From a virus, in the IMG/VR virus record IMGVR_UViG_3300027631_000112, positions 1 through 26,837 of that record: a stretch of 26,837 bases of DNA. One strand, 5' to 3'. The notes beneath the pieces were generated by a model, which saw only the letters and a program-made list of their open reading frames with translations, had not been told where the DNA came from and did no database searches. This document shows positions 17,401 through 23,574 of this stretch, piece after piece; positions within the stretch are counted from its first letter, which is position 1; each line of letters starts with the position of its first letter. The position numbers and the translations under genes were made by a program.

Positions 17401-18981
17401 AGTTGCTTGAGTTTCTGCAGTTATTGCTTTAATATTATCTAGGTGATACCTTTGATTTATACTATTAGTTCTATCTTTAAGAGCAGCTAGTTGCTTAGTA
17501 TTTTCTACATCTTTAGCAGCAGAATCATCGGATGCAGCTTGGCCAATTTTACCACTTTTAACTTTAGCTTTTTCAATACTATTATATAGATTACCTAATT
17601 CTTTAGAGTGTTGTTGTTCAATATCTAATGAACTACTAGCTAGTTCTTTTTGCTTGCTCTTTATTGTAGCTATTTCACCAGGAGTTAGGTCAAAAGGACT
17701 TTTCTTTGCAATAGCTGCAACTTCTTTTCCTACTACCCCTTCATCTAGTTGTCTAATTTTTCTTTTACTATTATAAGCTGTTTGATACGCTTTTTCAGCG
17801 GCGGCAGAGGCGGCACTATCTTTCTCACCAAGCATAGCTTCTAAATCTGATACCTCTTGATTGGAGGCAGCTCTAGTAGTAGTAGCATAATCTTTTGATT
17901 TTTTAGCTAAATCTACCATGCTTATCTTATAAGCAGTTAGCCCCGGTATAGCCATATTTAATAATGTTTTTCCTACAGCTGCTAAAGCTAGTGCTAATAG
18001 TGCACTATTGTCTGCAAGTACTGATATAAAAGCTCCTACAGGAGTATTGATTAATTCTAAGAAACTTTGTACTATATTTTGTACACTTGCAGATAGTTTA
18101 GAGTAAGGGTTGGAGTCAAGTTTAATCTGTCCAAATTTACGTTCGCCTTCATCAAGTACTGCATTAGCAAAAGCTTGACGTTTTTCAAAATCAGTTAATT
18201 CTGTAGTAGATTTTCCTAATGCTTTAGCATACGCTTGATGAGCAGGTATAACGCGAGCCATAATACCTAATTCGTCTAATAATTCAGGTTGAACCTTAAC
18301 AATACCTTTTGTTAAACGATCCATTGAATCAGGCATATCTCTACCTAAAGCTAAGGAGGCCTTTTTAGCTACTTCTGTCATTCTCAAGATATTAGCACTG
18401 CTTAATCCACCAGCAGTTGCTAGTGCTGTAGAAGTCATAGCTTGCTGCATCGATATTGCACCACCAGTAACTAATACCATTTGTTTTGCTAATCCACCCA
18501 GACTTCTACCACTTACAGCACCTAGTTGATCTAAACCCTTTACAATATTTGAGATATCAGCGGCTTTAGAAAGTGCATTAAATGCTGCACTTACAGCAAA
18601 TAAGTTAGCAGCAAAAGTTGCATAGACGTGAACAAGCCCGCCCAAGCCTTGAGCCTGTGCTGCAAAATCTCTTCCACTTGCACCAGTTTGTCCGGCAAGT
18701 CCACGACTTAGGTTAGTATCACTAGCAGTATTGCCTGGCCCACTAGCAGCCCTATAAGCTGCTGATTTTGGCTGACTTGCTGAAGCACTTTGGCTCATAG
18801 TACTAGGCTGACTTCTAGCTACACCTTCACGAGCTGCCGCAGTAGCTGTGGGTACACGTATAGAAGCAGCTGCTTGAGCCGCTCCTTCAAGCGTAGTTCT
18901 TAACTGCTCTGCTCTTTTATTTGCTGCAGTTGTAGTACCATTATCCGCTACATTAATACCTATATTAATGGTTTCTTGCAT
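11455..18981 (-). CDS. Tail tape measure protein (2508 aa)
   Basis: Sets tail length and is held inside the tail tube, probably entering the cell envelope during DNA delivery. The size, position after the chaperone genes and alpha-helical, Ala/Lys/Glu-rich composition are those of a tape measure protein. Residues about 50-115 are low-complexity Ser/Ala/Gln. A conserved-looking N-terminal helical region follows (LGAVSGRSLGGLAKQM, STALATAGGLSSANILRM). Hydrophobic segments lie near 318-343, 610-630 and 1745-1768. Long coiled-coil stretches fill about 940-1650. The C-terminus has the GLASGMSLVGEQGPELVDF motif and VYSNADS, typical of this family. The start has AAGGA six bases upstream. I see no lysozyme or peptidase motif. 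The gene is flanked by its own promoter and terminator. Confidence 0.95.
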   Translation of the reverse strand: MQETINIGINVADNGTTTAANKRAEQLRTTLEGAAQAAASIRVPTATAAAREGVARSQPSTMSQSASASQPKSAAYRAASGPGNTASDTNLSRGLAGQTGASGRDFAAQAQGLGGLVHVYATFAANLFAVSAAFNALSKAADISNIVKGLDQLGAVSGRSLGGLAKQMVLVTGGAISMQQAMTSTALATAGGLSSANILRMTEVAKKASLALGRDMPDSMDRLTKGIVKVQPELLDELGIMARVIPAHQAYAKALGKSTTELTDFEKRQAFANAVLDEGERKFGQIKLDSNPYSKLSASVQNIVQSFLELINTPVGAFISVLADNSALLALALAAVGKTLLNMAIPGLTAYKISMVDLAKKSKDYATTTRAASNQEVSDLEAMLGEKDSAASAAAEKAYQTAYNSKRKIRQLDEGVVGKEVAAIAKKSPFDLTPGEIATIKSKQKELASSSLDIEQQHSKELGNLYNSIEKAKVKSGKIGQAASDDSAAKDVENTKQLAALKDRTNSINQRYHLDNIKAITAETQATKGMIAALTSMNAQLAAAQGGILGRGKLTIGTGTYDKQGKEVTEQISKLNALQRVNETVAGSYGIIKTQASSALSKISTFIGKYGEIGAIIAFVVASVDLLVDTLSSNGKEAKVTRSSFENLTAASEMLNNVMKDLEDRDPLYKISTAAMSAKANAILEVSDASAKAVKALIAENAAASDLDKFFDTTAVAVGFGLLRSSSKALSISVSEAFKLATPGEETTKALREIKELTGVDPTDQKAFREYLNDTPEKFLEIAPKVTTIMQQLGVDLSNTASKGKELDDSFKIAGDTFTAILTSMQPSDDLAKLGFQSIDVSQKMAKAFKDPTTALSKLVEISGDTAKLRFFDPEAASELYKASPKIKEMAADISTYTSALDRLKNEEEALKAKRADTKFGVYQIQFDKEIGDNQKQQKDLINLIDPLKIKIQPYIDKINKEQEAVFARGSQKVADSIGIAFEKAKITEAKAKAAGLGDTAEGIKTRAALEIQSIGLQIRELDAKASLSKVMDNLRIAEEENTLVNQQILLETIQERNRKGGRTPTEANIKQEQKMDSDITNRRVGIEMSKEMGDYTFDQLNQIIQKFGVGDRSVGQARFEAAKILQPGAAITAGAAASKAELMSQQKSISTGAQFSLMDDALKVEKDLAATQLERLLTQQQSLDITIKNSLFLSKSAMKEKERIAEAIALNKEASEYLDIQQEIKKAILGGSDIRDPKSAASELTTKLNNKAERDAQALAKRKAGYAEESLAGKKAEADFDQKIIDIRTSRLSILASGELTVLENRLNLSKELGLLTEEEIAKQTSSLLVSREKERSIDAINALESAKQLEINDYEKRSKDLANASREDKKALNDLHNETILKLDASLKVEKQITSSKLYDLGVQKNINTLNGKLADKIKIQEHERALSQDIFDISTTRLDLEQQLLQNQKELNTVSQEFYINRKADIDLSKLQLSSNLALLDSTLAIENAQEKARIANFAASLMTPNFKGPEGAGAQEMPLTEEQKATQRVLELLNSKRSVLLEQAAISEKLIESSRAQGLELERQNKLLKDQESLASNLTAIFGDMGTALGEVVKGMYASVKAQEDLVKQKQAEIDAAMSVGPMDPKQKYAIDAKYRDLSTKEELSSISTISANSKKLVDQKSVAYRLLDNLEKTSNAIKLGLQLKTMAAEAFNLGKSFLLHTRILQAEVAATGAAQTAIVAENTVGAAGTTVANTPAILSSFATMGPVGYAIGAALVASLLAMVGGGGSAPPSVDMTGKTSAEKQASAGTGGVFGDDSAKSESIAKSMEILASNSIEGLDYDDKLLKAFSKLADSLSVTSQAIYNIPGLRKGGTTFGTQPGTETTSKGGLFGSGFLNSVFGGATTANTSIAGAGINVNGSLQNLIDETEGSITAYKDVLTQFHRDGGWFGSDQDWTTLSRQAVAVGAEVRKGLSDVFKNAKEVFTEVGATAGVGTDAINQAFKSINFSGIQGDIDTMGLTGQAALDQLNAVVGAKLDETAHLLFGGFDKFKKFGEGYLETVVRVTDGNKKVDQALRSVGNSFNIIGKFDISEAMIKAAGGLEKFMEQSSFFKDAFLTDAQRLAPVQESVSKQLTKLSINTNISREEFAKLVNAQDLSTDAGQKMYQSLMDLAPGLDTVLKASEAAKALADSALDLEIKIYQLKGSNEALNLTRQKELDAMDAALRPRQRYLNALTDEIALRDKLKSAYDTTNNSLTSSIKSLQDYKTALLGGSSSTMSPAEKYAQSKAIFEQTSAAAKATITTSSSTAEIKTRDDAVANLSKASDSFLANSKVMNASGTQYAADFAAVGTAIDATSSILTTQQTEVQEQLGFLDKIAAATDTTAQLLEKYLTAVGVTTIAQASATASGSTAAGVPYAKYAAGGLASGMSLVGEQGPELVDFVNPGRVYSNADSKNLFNNDALIAEVKALREEVTKLREDQKEQTGHLIATTFTANARNAEAINNGNVQALNQQNWKARSGVTVV

Positions 18982-19001
18982 AGGTTTTCCTTATTCTATA
19001 A

Positions 19002-19017
19002 ACGTAAAATTTTACGT
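19002..19017. promoter_or_regulatory. 16-bp perfect palindrome in the tape measure leader
   Basis: ACGTAAAATTTTACGT reads the same on both strands. It lies downstream of the tape measure promoter, at roughly +13 to +28 of the expected transcript and 21 bases before the start codon. With no loop of its own it makes a poor RNA hairpin (six pairs with an AAUU loop), so a protein-binding operator is the likelier role if it has one. No second copy was noticed in the window. Confidence 0.5.
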
Positions 19018-19036
19018 CTTAATATTTACAGCCCCA

Positions 19037-19065
19037 ATTATACCATTTACGGAAGTAGAAGTCAA
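19037..19065 (-). promoter_or_regulatory. Strong sigma70 promoter for the tape measure gene
   Basis: Minus strand: TTGACT (19065-19060), 17-base spacer, TATAAT (19042-19037). The hexamers and spacing are the same as at 11378-11406, although the spacer sequences differ. The expected start is about 19030, giving a leader of about 50 bases that contains a 16-bp palindrome. It follows the terminator at 19088-19120. Confidence 0.88.
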
Positions 19066-19087
19066 TAAGTAAATTTTTTTCGCTCAT

Positions 19088-19120
19088 AAAAAAACCCCTG
19101 TATCTCTCAATACAGGGGTT
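19088..19120 (-). terminator. Rho-independent terminator after the tail chaperone genes
   Basis: A 10-bp stem (AACCCCTGTA / TACAGGGGTT) with an eight-base loop, followed on the minus strand by seven Ts counting the last two of the stem. It starts three bases after the stop codon of the downstream chaperone ORF. Confidence 0.93.
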
Positions 19121-19122
19121 AT

Positions 19123-19431
19123 CTATTTTGTTTTCGGTCTTGCATCGGCAATGGCTTTTGACCTATGCCTATCAATAATTCCTATTAACTCAAACTGGGT
19201 TCTTCTATCTTCGACCGGTACCTCTAGTAGTTCTAGTATATCTACTAATCCTACATAATTTTTACCTAAGTATACGCCGTTCATTGTATCCCACTCGTCT
19301 CGCAGTTTTTGATAAACTCCTAAAGCTTCTTGAACATCTAAACAGAAATCCTCGTATTCAACGGGAATCTCTGAATCTAGGGGCTCTGAGCCTAAGGCTT
19401 CACACATCTCAAAGTAGTCATCTTTAGTCAT
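19123..19431 (-). CDS. Tail assembly chaperone, T-like part, expressed by -1 frameshift
   Basis: An acidic helical ORF (MTKDDYFEMCEALGSEP, VEYEDFCLDVQEALGVYQ, DILELLEVPVEDRR). Its own ATG at 19431 has no convincing Shine-Dalgarno site. The same frame is open upstream through HEDQYLELNRQLESYFSNG as far as the slippery site at 19497-19503. A -1 shift there would join 136 residues of the upstream chaperone to 124 residues in this frame, a fusion of 260. This is the layout of lambda gpG/gpGT and of many siphoviruses, where the G part coats the tape measure and the T part recruits tail tube subunits. I give the ATG-based ORF coordinates; the real product is more likely the fusion reading 19904-19497 and then 19497-19123. 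Confidence 0.82.
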   Translation of the reverse strand: MTKDDYFEMCEALGSEPLDSEIPVEYEDFCLDVQEALGVYQKLRDEWDTMNGVYLGKNYVGLVDILELLEVPVEDRRTQFELIGIIDRHRSKAIADARPKTK

Positions 19432-19436
19432 TGAGA

Positions 19437-19488
19437 CAGTACCATTTGAAAAGTAGGACTCTAATTGGCGATTTAATTCAAGGTACTG
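19437..19488 (-). other. Possible frameshift-stimulating stem (or pseudoknot)
   Basis: In the mRNA, CAGTACC (19488-19482) can pair perfectly with GGTACTG (19443-19437). The stem begins eight bases after the slippery heptamer, a spacing usual for stimulatory structures. The loop is 38 bases, so the stem alone is weak unless the loop folds or forms a pseudoknot. GTAC-containing words are common here, so chance pairing is possible. Confidence 0.35.
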
Positions 19489-19904
19489 GTCTTCGTGAAA
19501 TTTGAGAGCTCAGTTACTGTCTCTGAAATAAAGGCATCGAAATTGGCAGATGATTGCATTAGGAATAATGCATTGTCTTGGTCATAGGCCAGTTCATCAT
19601 CAGGATTCTGTCCTGTTAAGTCTACTGGAGCTAACTGTTCTAGGTAAGATAGTTTAAGACCTGACCATCCTTTAATACATGCATTAACATATAACTGCAA
19701 GAATAGTTTGTCATCAAGTTCTTCAACTGGTTGACGATTCTTGAAAGTTGTCTTAGTTGACTTCTTACGAATACCTACTAATGTTTCGCGAGAAAGAAAG
19801 ACTGCGTTAATCTTGAAGCCATTTAAGCCTGGGTAATCTACTTCGACCGCTTTAGAGGGTACTAATAGTGATTTCAGGCTGAGAGCTGCATTTTGTGTTG
19901 CCAT
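19473..19904 (-). CDS. Tail assembly chaperone, G-like (143 aa)
   Basis: Follows the tail tube gene and precedes the tape measure, the usual place for the gpG-type chaperone that binds and extends the tape measure during tail assembly. Visible segments include VDYPGLNGFKINAVFLSRETLVGIRKKS, given here in two parts for reference as VDYPGLNGFKIN and VFLSRETLVGIRKK, then EELDDKLFLQLYVNACIKGW and a C-terminus SETVTELSNFTKTSTLN. The basic RKKSTKTTFKNR stretch around residues 46-57 and the conserved-looking W in CIKGW are typical of small tail chaperones. The start has AAGGA seven bases upstream. Codons 135-136 (AAT TTC) and the preceding A form a slippery heptamer, so a minority of ribosomes should move to the -1 frame and extend the protein. 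Excess of this short form over the fusion is expected. Confidence 0.82.
   Translation of the reverse strand: MATQNAALSLKSLLVPSKAVEVDYPGLNGFKINAVFLSRETLVGIRKKSTKTTFKNRQPVEELDDKLFLQLYVNACIKGWSGLKLSYLEQLAPVDLTGQNPDDELAYDQDNALFLMQSSANFDAFISETVTELSNFTKTSTLN
19497..19503 (-). promoter_or_regulatory. -1 ribosomal frameshift slippery heptamer A AAT TTC
   Basis: In the frame of the upstream chaperone the mRNA reads TC[A AAT TTC] ACG. This fits X XXY YYZ with X=A, Y=T, Z=C. After slipping one base back, the anticodons face AAA and TTT, and reading continues as CAC GAA GAC into the frame of the downstream ORF with no stop. It lies eight codons before the stop of the upstream ORF. Confidence 0.85.
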
Positions 19905-19933
19905 TAAATTGTCCTTTTATTATAATAGACGAG

Positions 19934-19964
19934 AAAAAAGGGTAGAGGAGATCAACCCTCTACC
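19934..19964 (-). terminator. Rho-independent terminator after the tail tube gene
   Basis: An 8-bp stem (GGTAGAGG / CCTCTACC) with an eight-base loop, followed on the minus strand by C and then six Ts. It lies just after the tail tube stop codon. No good promoter follows before the chaperone gene, so read-through must supply the chaperones; a leaky terminator would set tube protein well above chaperone. Confidence 0.85.
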
Positions 19965-19972
19965 AAGAAAAA

Positions 19973-21421
19973 TTAAGCCGAGAAGTAACGAATTGCGATA
20001 TCGTTGTTCTTATCAAGTGCAAAAGTATTCCCATTTGCAGTAGCAGAAGGCGTAGATCCTTCAGCAGTGAAGTTAATGGTTGTAGATACAACTGCTTGAA
20101 CGTCAATTGTAGGAATACTAAATACAGCGGAAGGCATATCAATAACAACCCTAGTTGCGTTTGAGGCACCACCGATAGATATGCTTAGTGTAGCCATAGG
20201 TTCAGTACTACTAGACGCTGCTGCAAGCATGTCAGCTAATAATTGTCCAGTGCTTTGTACACCTACACCAGTTTTCATATATGCACTCATAGTGCCTGTT
20301 ACGGCGCGAGTAGCAGTATAGTAAGTGAAAGGAACATTAACAACACCAAGATTAGCAGGAGTAATGTAGGCAATATTATTATTAATAGTAATAGAACCAC
20401 CTGTTAGGGCTATAGCATATGATGTACCTGCTGCTGCACTACCGATTGCATTAACTAAACTCAGGCTAACAGTGCTTAGCTTATTAGTAATGAATGGTGC
20501 AGTAAGATTTCTAGCAGTATATTGAGCACCACCACCTGTAGCAGTTAGTGTATTAAGTGCTGCAGCTAAACCAATTGTTGCCGACTTATCAGAAAGGGCA
20601 GTTCCCATACCTGACCAAGCAATTGTGGCAATACCGTCAAGACCAAAGTCAACTACAGCTTGATTTAGGGCGCAGTTATCAACAACGTAGGTAACGCTAT
20701 CAACAATGAAAATCATACCAAACTTTTGTAGTTGGTTAAAGTTTGATCCAGCACTGCTTACATAGGAGTAAGTAGTGGCAACAGGTGCCCATGCTGACTT
20801 ATATAATTTAACAGGACCAGCAGCAGTAATTGCAGTGATTGCAGCACCAGCAGCTTTTGGGTTTGTTAATTCAATAGTAATTGAACTACCAGTTAAAGTC
20901 TTAATAACACCAGCAGAATTTAAGATAGATGCATCGGTTGCATGACTAAGTCCACTAATAATTACTGCGTCGCCTACTGCTAAACTTGTAGTAGTAAAGG
21001 TACCGGTTAGGGTAACTGTACCAACACCTGCAGCAAATGCATAGGCAGCTGTAACACCGCTAGCAGCAATTGTAAGAGTATTAGCAGTACTAATTGCGTT
21101 AACTCCTAGTAAGGCGTTCCATAGTACGGCTTCTTCAGCAGTAATCGAAGTAGTCGCATTAGCAGGACGAATATACGTACTCATTGAAAAGTCTACAGGA
21201 GCTAAACTTGTATTGAATGAACGTTGTCCACGAATAGGTGCAGAACCTGCTTCAGATACTGTAATTGTATCTTGGTTGGTTGCTTGTGTAAATGTAAAGC
21301 CGTCAAGAACTTGTAATTCTTGTGTATTAGCAGCGGTAAAACCGGATGTTTGGACTACTCCGTAAGTGTCCACGTTAGTAGTAAAGAATACTCTACTATT
21401 ACGTACTAGATTTAATGCCAT
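19973..21421 (-). CDS. Major tail tube protein (482 aa)
   Basis: The main subunit of the tail tube, placed between the tail terminator and the chaperones as in most siphoviruses. The N-terminus (MALNLVRNSRVFFTTN) and the segments ELQVLDGFTFTQATNQDTI, GQRSFNTSLAPVDFSMSTY and RPANATTSITAEEAVLW match what I know of long tail tube proteins of this type; the arginine/serine-led start and the VDFSMSTYIRP strand are the best cues. Residues about 112-205 look like an inserted Ala/Thr-rich beta domain (VGTVTLTG, SLAVGDAVIISGL, SSITIELTNP) that would decorate the tube. The C-terminal 150 residues are a further beta domain. The start has AAGGA six bases upstream. A terminator follows it directly, consistent with a highly expressed gene. 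The 71 bases before it hold no convincing promoter. Confidence 0.85.
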   Translation of the reverse strand: MALNLVRNSRVFFTTNVDTYGVVQTSGFTAANTQELQVLDGFTFTQATNQDTITVSEAGSAPIRGQRSFNTSLAPVDFSMSTYIRPANATTSITAEEAVLWNALLGVNAISTANTLTIAASGVTAAYAFAAGVGTVTLTGTFTTTSLAVGDAVIISGLSHATDASILNSAGVIKTLTGSSITIELTNPKAAGAAITAITAAGPVKLYKSAWAPVATTYSYVSSAGSNFNQLQKFGMIFIVDSVTYVVDNCALNQAVVDFGLDGIATIAWSGMGTALSDKSATIGLAAALNTLTATGGGAQYTARNLTAPFITNKLSTVSLSLVNAIGSAAAGTSYAIALTGGSITINNNIAYITPANLGVVNVPFTYYTATRAVTGTMSAYMKTGVGVQSTGQLLADMLAAASSSTEPMATLSISIGGASNATRVVIDMPSAVFSIPTIDVQAVVSTTINFTAEGSTPSATANGNTFALDKNNDIAIRYFSA

Positions 21422-21492
21422 TTTATTTCCTTTTTATTTAGTATCTTGGTACTAGACTAGATATTTATCTGTGTTCATGCCTCTGATACTGG

Positions 21493-21930
21493 TTACATTA
21501 TCTGATATCTAACCTGTAAGTTTATTTCACCTACGGCATAAGGAGCTAATAGCCCTTCATCAGTTGTTATTGAAACTACTAAAATCTCAGTAGTTTCATA
21601 GTTTCTTGTGGTGTCGTAGACTACGGACCTATTCTGGTCTACTACGGTTTCTATGTCCTCTAGCAACTGTTCTAGCTGCATTTGAGCATCTTCACCACGG
21701 GTGTAAGCTTTTATGCTTACATTTAAAAAGCCCCAAGCAAAGCCTGCTAATTCATACTGGCGTTGTTCGCTGCCTGGACTCATATAAATTGAGGGAAAGT
21801 CGTTGACTTCATCCCAGAATTTTAATTTGGGGTAGGCATTACTATAAACATTTGAGGGATAGGTAATACCGTCTAGCAAAGTTTTAAACCTATCTGCTAG
21901 GGCGGTAAGTATTGATGTTCTACGACTCAT
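21493..21930 (-). CDS. Tail terminator/tail completion protein candidate (145 aa)
   Basis: Probably the protein that caps the tail tube and joins it to the head. The length, an N-terminal helix (SILTALADRFKTLLDGI), the strand-rich middle (FPSIYMSPGSEQRQYELAGFAW, LNVSIKAYTRG), a central helix (QLEQLLEDIETVV) and a closing strand (VGEINLQVRYQIM) follow the alpha/beta layout of gpU-like tail terminators. Its place immediately before the tail tube gene supports this. The start overlaps the stop of the 548-residue gene by four bases (ATGA), pointing to coupled translation. Sequence alone cannot separate a tail terminator from a head-completion protein with the same fold. Confidence 0.68.
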   Translation of the reverse strand: MSRRTSILTALADRFKTLLDGITYPSNVYSNAYPKLKFWDEVNDFPSIYMSPGSEQRQYELAGFAWGFLNVSIKAYTRGEDAQMQLEQLLEDIETVVDQNRSVVYDTTRNYETTEILVVSITTDEGLLAPYAVGEINLQVRYQIM

Positions 21931-23573
21931 ATTGCCTGTGCTCTTAGTTGATTACCTACCTTTGTGGCAGCGATTTCTCTGATTGACTGCGATATTAGCA
22001 GTTTAGGGTCTCGTGTTTTAGGACTTCCCTGTTTAAATCCTGGTTCAAATGTTTGATAGGGATTTTTCATATAGCTATAAAAAGCTGTAATCATCCCTTG
22101 CCTACTCTGACTCATTGATTCTACTTTAGCCGACGCTGCGAAGCGTCCGGTTCTGTAATTTAGAATTCTTTTCTCAGTACCACTACCCATATTCGCAGAG
22201 ATTACGTTTTGTAAGTGCTGGTTTATAAGTGACTGTAAGGAGGTTAAATTAACTGTATTTGTTGAAATATTTGTAGATTCTTTTACTACTTTAACAATTG
22301 TTTTATTGGAACTAATTTTATTTTTACTTGTTCCTTTAACTTCAGTATTTGTAGGTTTCGGTAATGTTTTATCTCTCATAGGAACACTACCCTTTACAGG
22401 GCTATGTTTCTTTAGTACTTTTACTTTACCACTTAATGCACTAACTATTTTATTTCTAGTATTCTCTACAATATCTTCAATAATAGTATTACTACCTTTA
22501 AGATTTGCAGCAATATTTTTAAACTCTTCAGTTATTTCACGTTTAATTTTTGCCTCATCTGCCGCTAAAGCGTTATTCAATTCAAAGAATTGAACAGATA
22601 ATACAACTATACCTACAGTTTTTGCAAGTTTAGTAGTACTATCCGGCGCTGTGTTATGAAATACATAAGTAACCTCACCATGTGCTTTATCTAATTTATT
22701 TATGTATTTCTGTACTATATCTCTAGCAGAGCTACTTAAATTTTTATATACTAAAGCTTTCTGTAATCTATCTCCTAAAGGGGTACGGCCTCCTCGAGTA
22801 TTTTTTTTAAATAAGTGTCCTATATCTAGCTTTGATAACCATTCACGTTTAAGTTTTGGAAAATCACCTATTGGTCCAATCGTAGAATCTTTATTACTAC
22901 CTAGGGTAACAGTACCATCAGTATTAGCAAGTTGTGCACCTCTATGATCGGATATGGTCTCTAATTTAAATGCTGAATCATTAGGAGGTGGCAAGGGTAC
23001 AAGTACATGAGTATAGGGACCTAAATTTGTATTTTCAACTAATTCAAATTTAGTACGTTTTCCAGTATTTAGTTCTGTTACTGTTCCAACTCTACCGTTG
23101 TCTAGTAAAAAGCTTTTGCCTTTCAGACCTATTAAAGAACTTCCTTCTTCTAATTTATAAGCGTACTTTGTTCCTGTTAAAGTTTTTTCCCTATAGGATA
23201 TTCCAAAATATTCATTATCTGGAATAGAGTGTGATACTTGTGTAATTATTCTTCTTGCTGCACCAAAATTTAAACATATTAGTAGAGCTACGCCTTCTAT
23301 AAACTGAGGACCAATATTTTTATTATTTCTACTGGCTGCAATAGCTGCATCTAAAGAATAGGCCTTTTTAGTTAATTGTTCTACAGCTATTATAAATTCT
23401 ACATATGACTCTTTAGCTAATTGTTCGTCTTCAAGTTTATTAAATTTTAATAAATGATCATAACTTAAGTCTAGTACATGAAATGTTTCATCAAGTTTAG
23501 TTCTAGGACTTTTAGCTTCTAGAACCTGTGTTATCATCTTTTCAATAGTTTTTTTAGCCTCTGGAGTACTCAT
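21927..23573 (-). CDS. Neck/minor structural protein with neck-like C-terminus, unknown (548 aa)
   Basis: I do not recognise the full protein. It sits where siphoviruses usually encode a small HK97 gp10-like neck protein of 100-200 residues, but is several times longer. Residues 1-130 are helical and charged. Residues about 130-210 are a small beta-rich part (SSLIGLKGKSFLLDNGRVG, HVLVPLPPP). Residues 240-380 are again helical, and 380-430 are Lys/Thr/Ser-rich and probably flexible. The last 100 residues (ILNYRTGRFAASAKVESMS, YSYMKNPYQTFEPG, SIREIAATKVG) resemble the C-terminal part of neck or minor tail proteins. The gene begins one base after the connector stop (TAATATG) with a weak ribosome site and overlaps the tail terminator gene by ATGA. 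Role in the head-tail junction is inferred from order. Confidence 0.62.
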   Translation of the reverse strand: MSTPEAKKTIEKMITQVLEAKSPRTKLDETFHVLDLSYDHLLKFNKLEDEQLAKESYVEFIIAVEQLTKKAYSLDAAIAASRNNKNIGPQFIEGVALLICLNFGAARRIITQVSHSIPDNEYFGISYREKTLTGTKYAYKLEEGSSLIGLKGKSFLLDNGRVGTVTELNTGKRTKFELVENTNLGPYTHVLVPLPPPNDSAFKLETISDHRGAQLANTDGTVTLGSNKDSTIGPIGDFPKLKREWLSKLDIGHLFKKNTRGGRTPLGDRLQKALVYKNLSSSARDIVQKYINKLDKAHGEVTYVFHNTAPDSTTKLAKTVGIVVLSVQFFELNNALAADEAKIKREITEEFKNIAANLKGSNTIIEDIVENTRNKIVSALSGKVKVLKKHSPVKGSVPMRDKTLPKPTNTEVKGTSKNKISSNKTIVKVVKESTNISTNTVNLTSLQSLINQHLQNVISANMGSGTEKRILNYRTGRFAASAKVESMSQSRQGMITAFYSYMKNPYQTFEPGFKQGSPKTRDPKLLISQSIREIAATKVGNQLRAQAI

Positions 23574-23574
23574 A

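Noticed and set aside
19919-19924. TATAAT just before the chaperone gene, as a promoter
   Set aside because: There is no -35 match at 16-18 bases, and a start at normal distance would fall in or past the ribosome binding site.
21422-21492. Promoter or terminator in the 71-base gap before the tail tube gene
   Set aside because: Only short, weak inverted repeats and no good pair of promoter boxes were found; the gene can be read from upstream.
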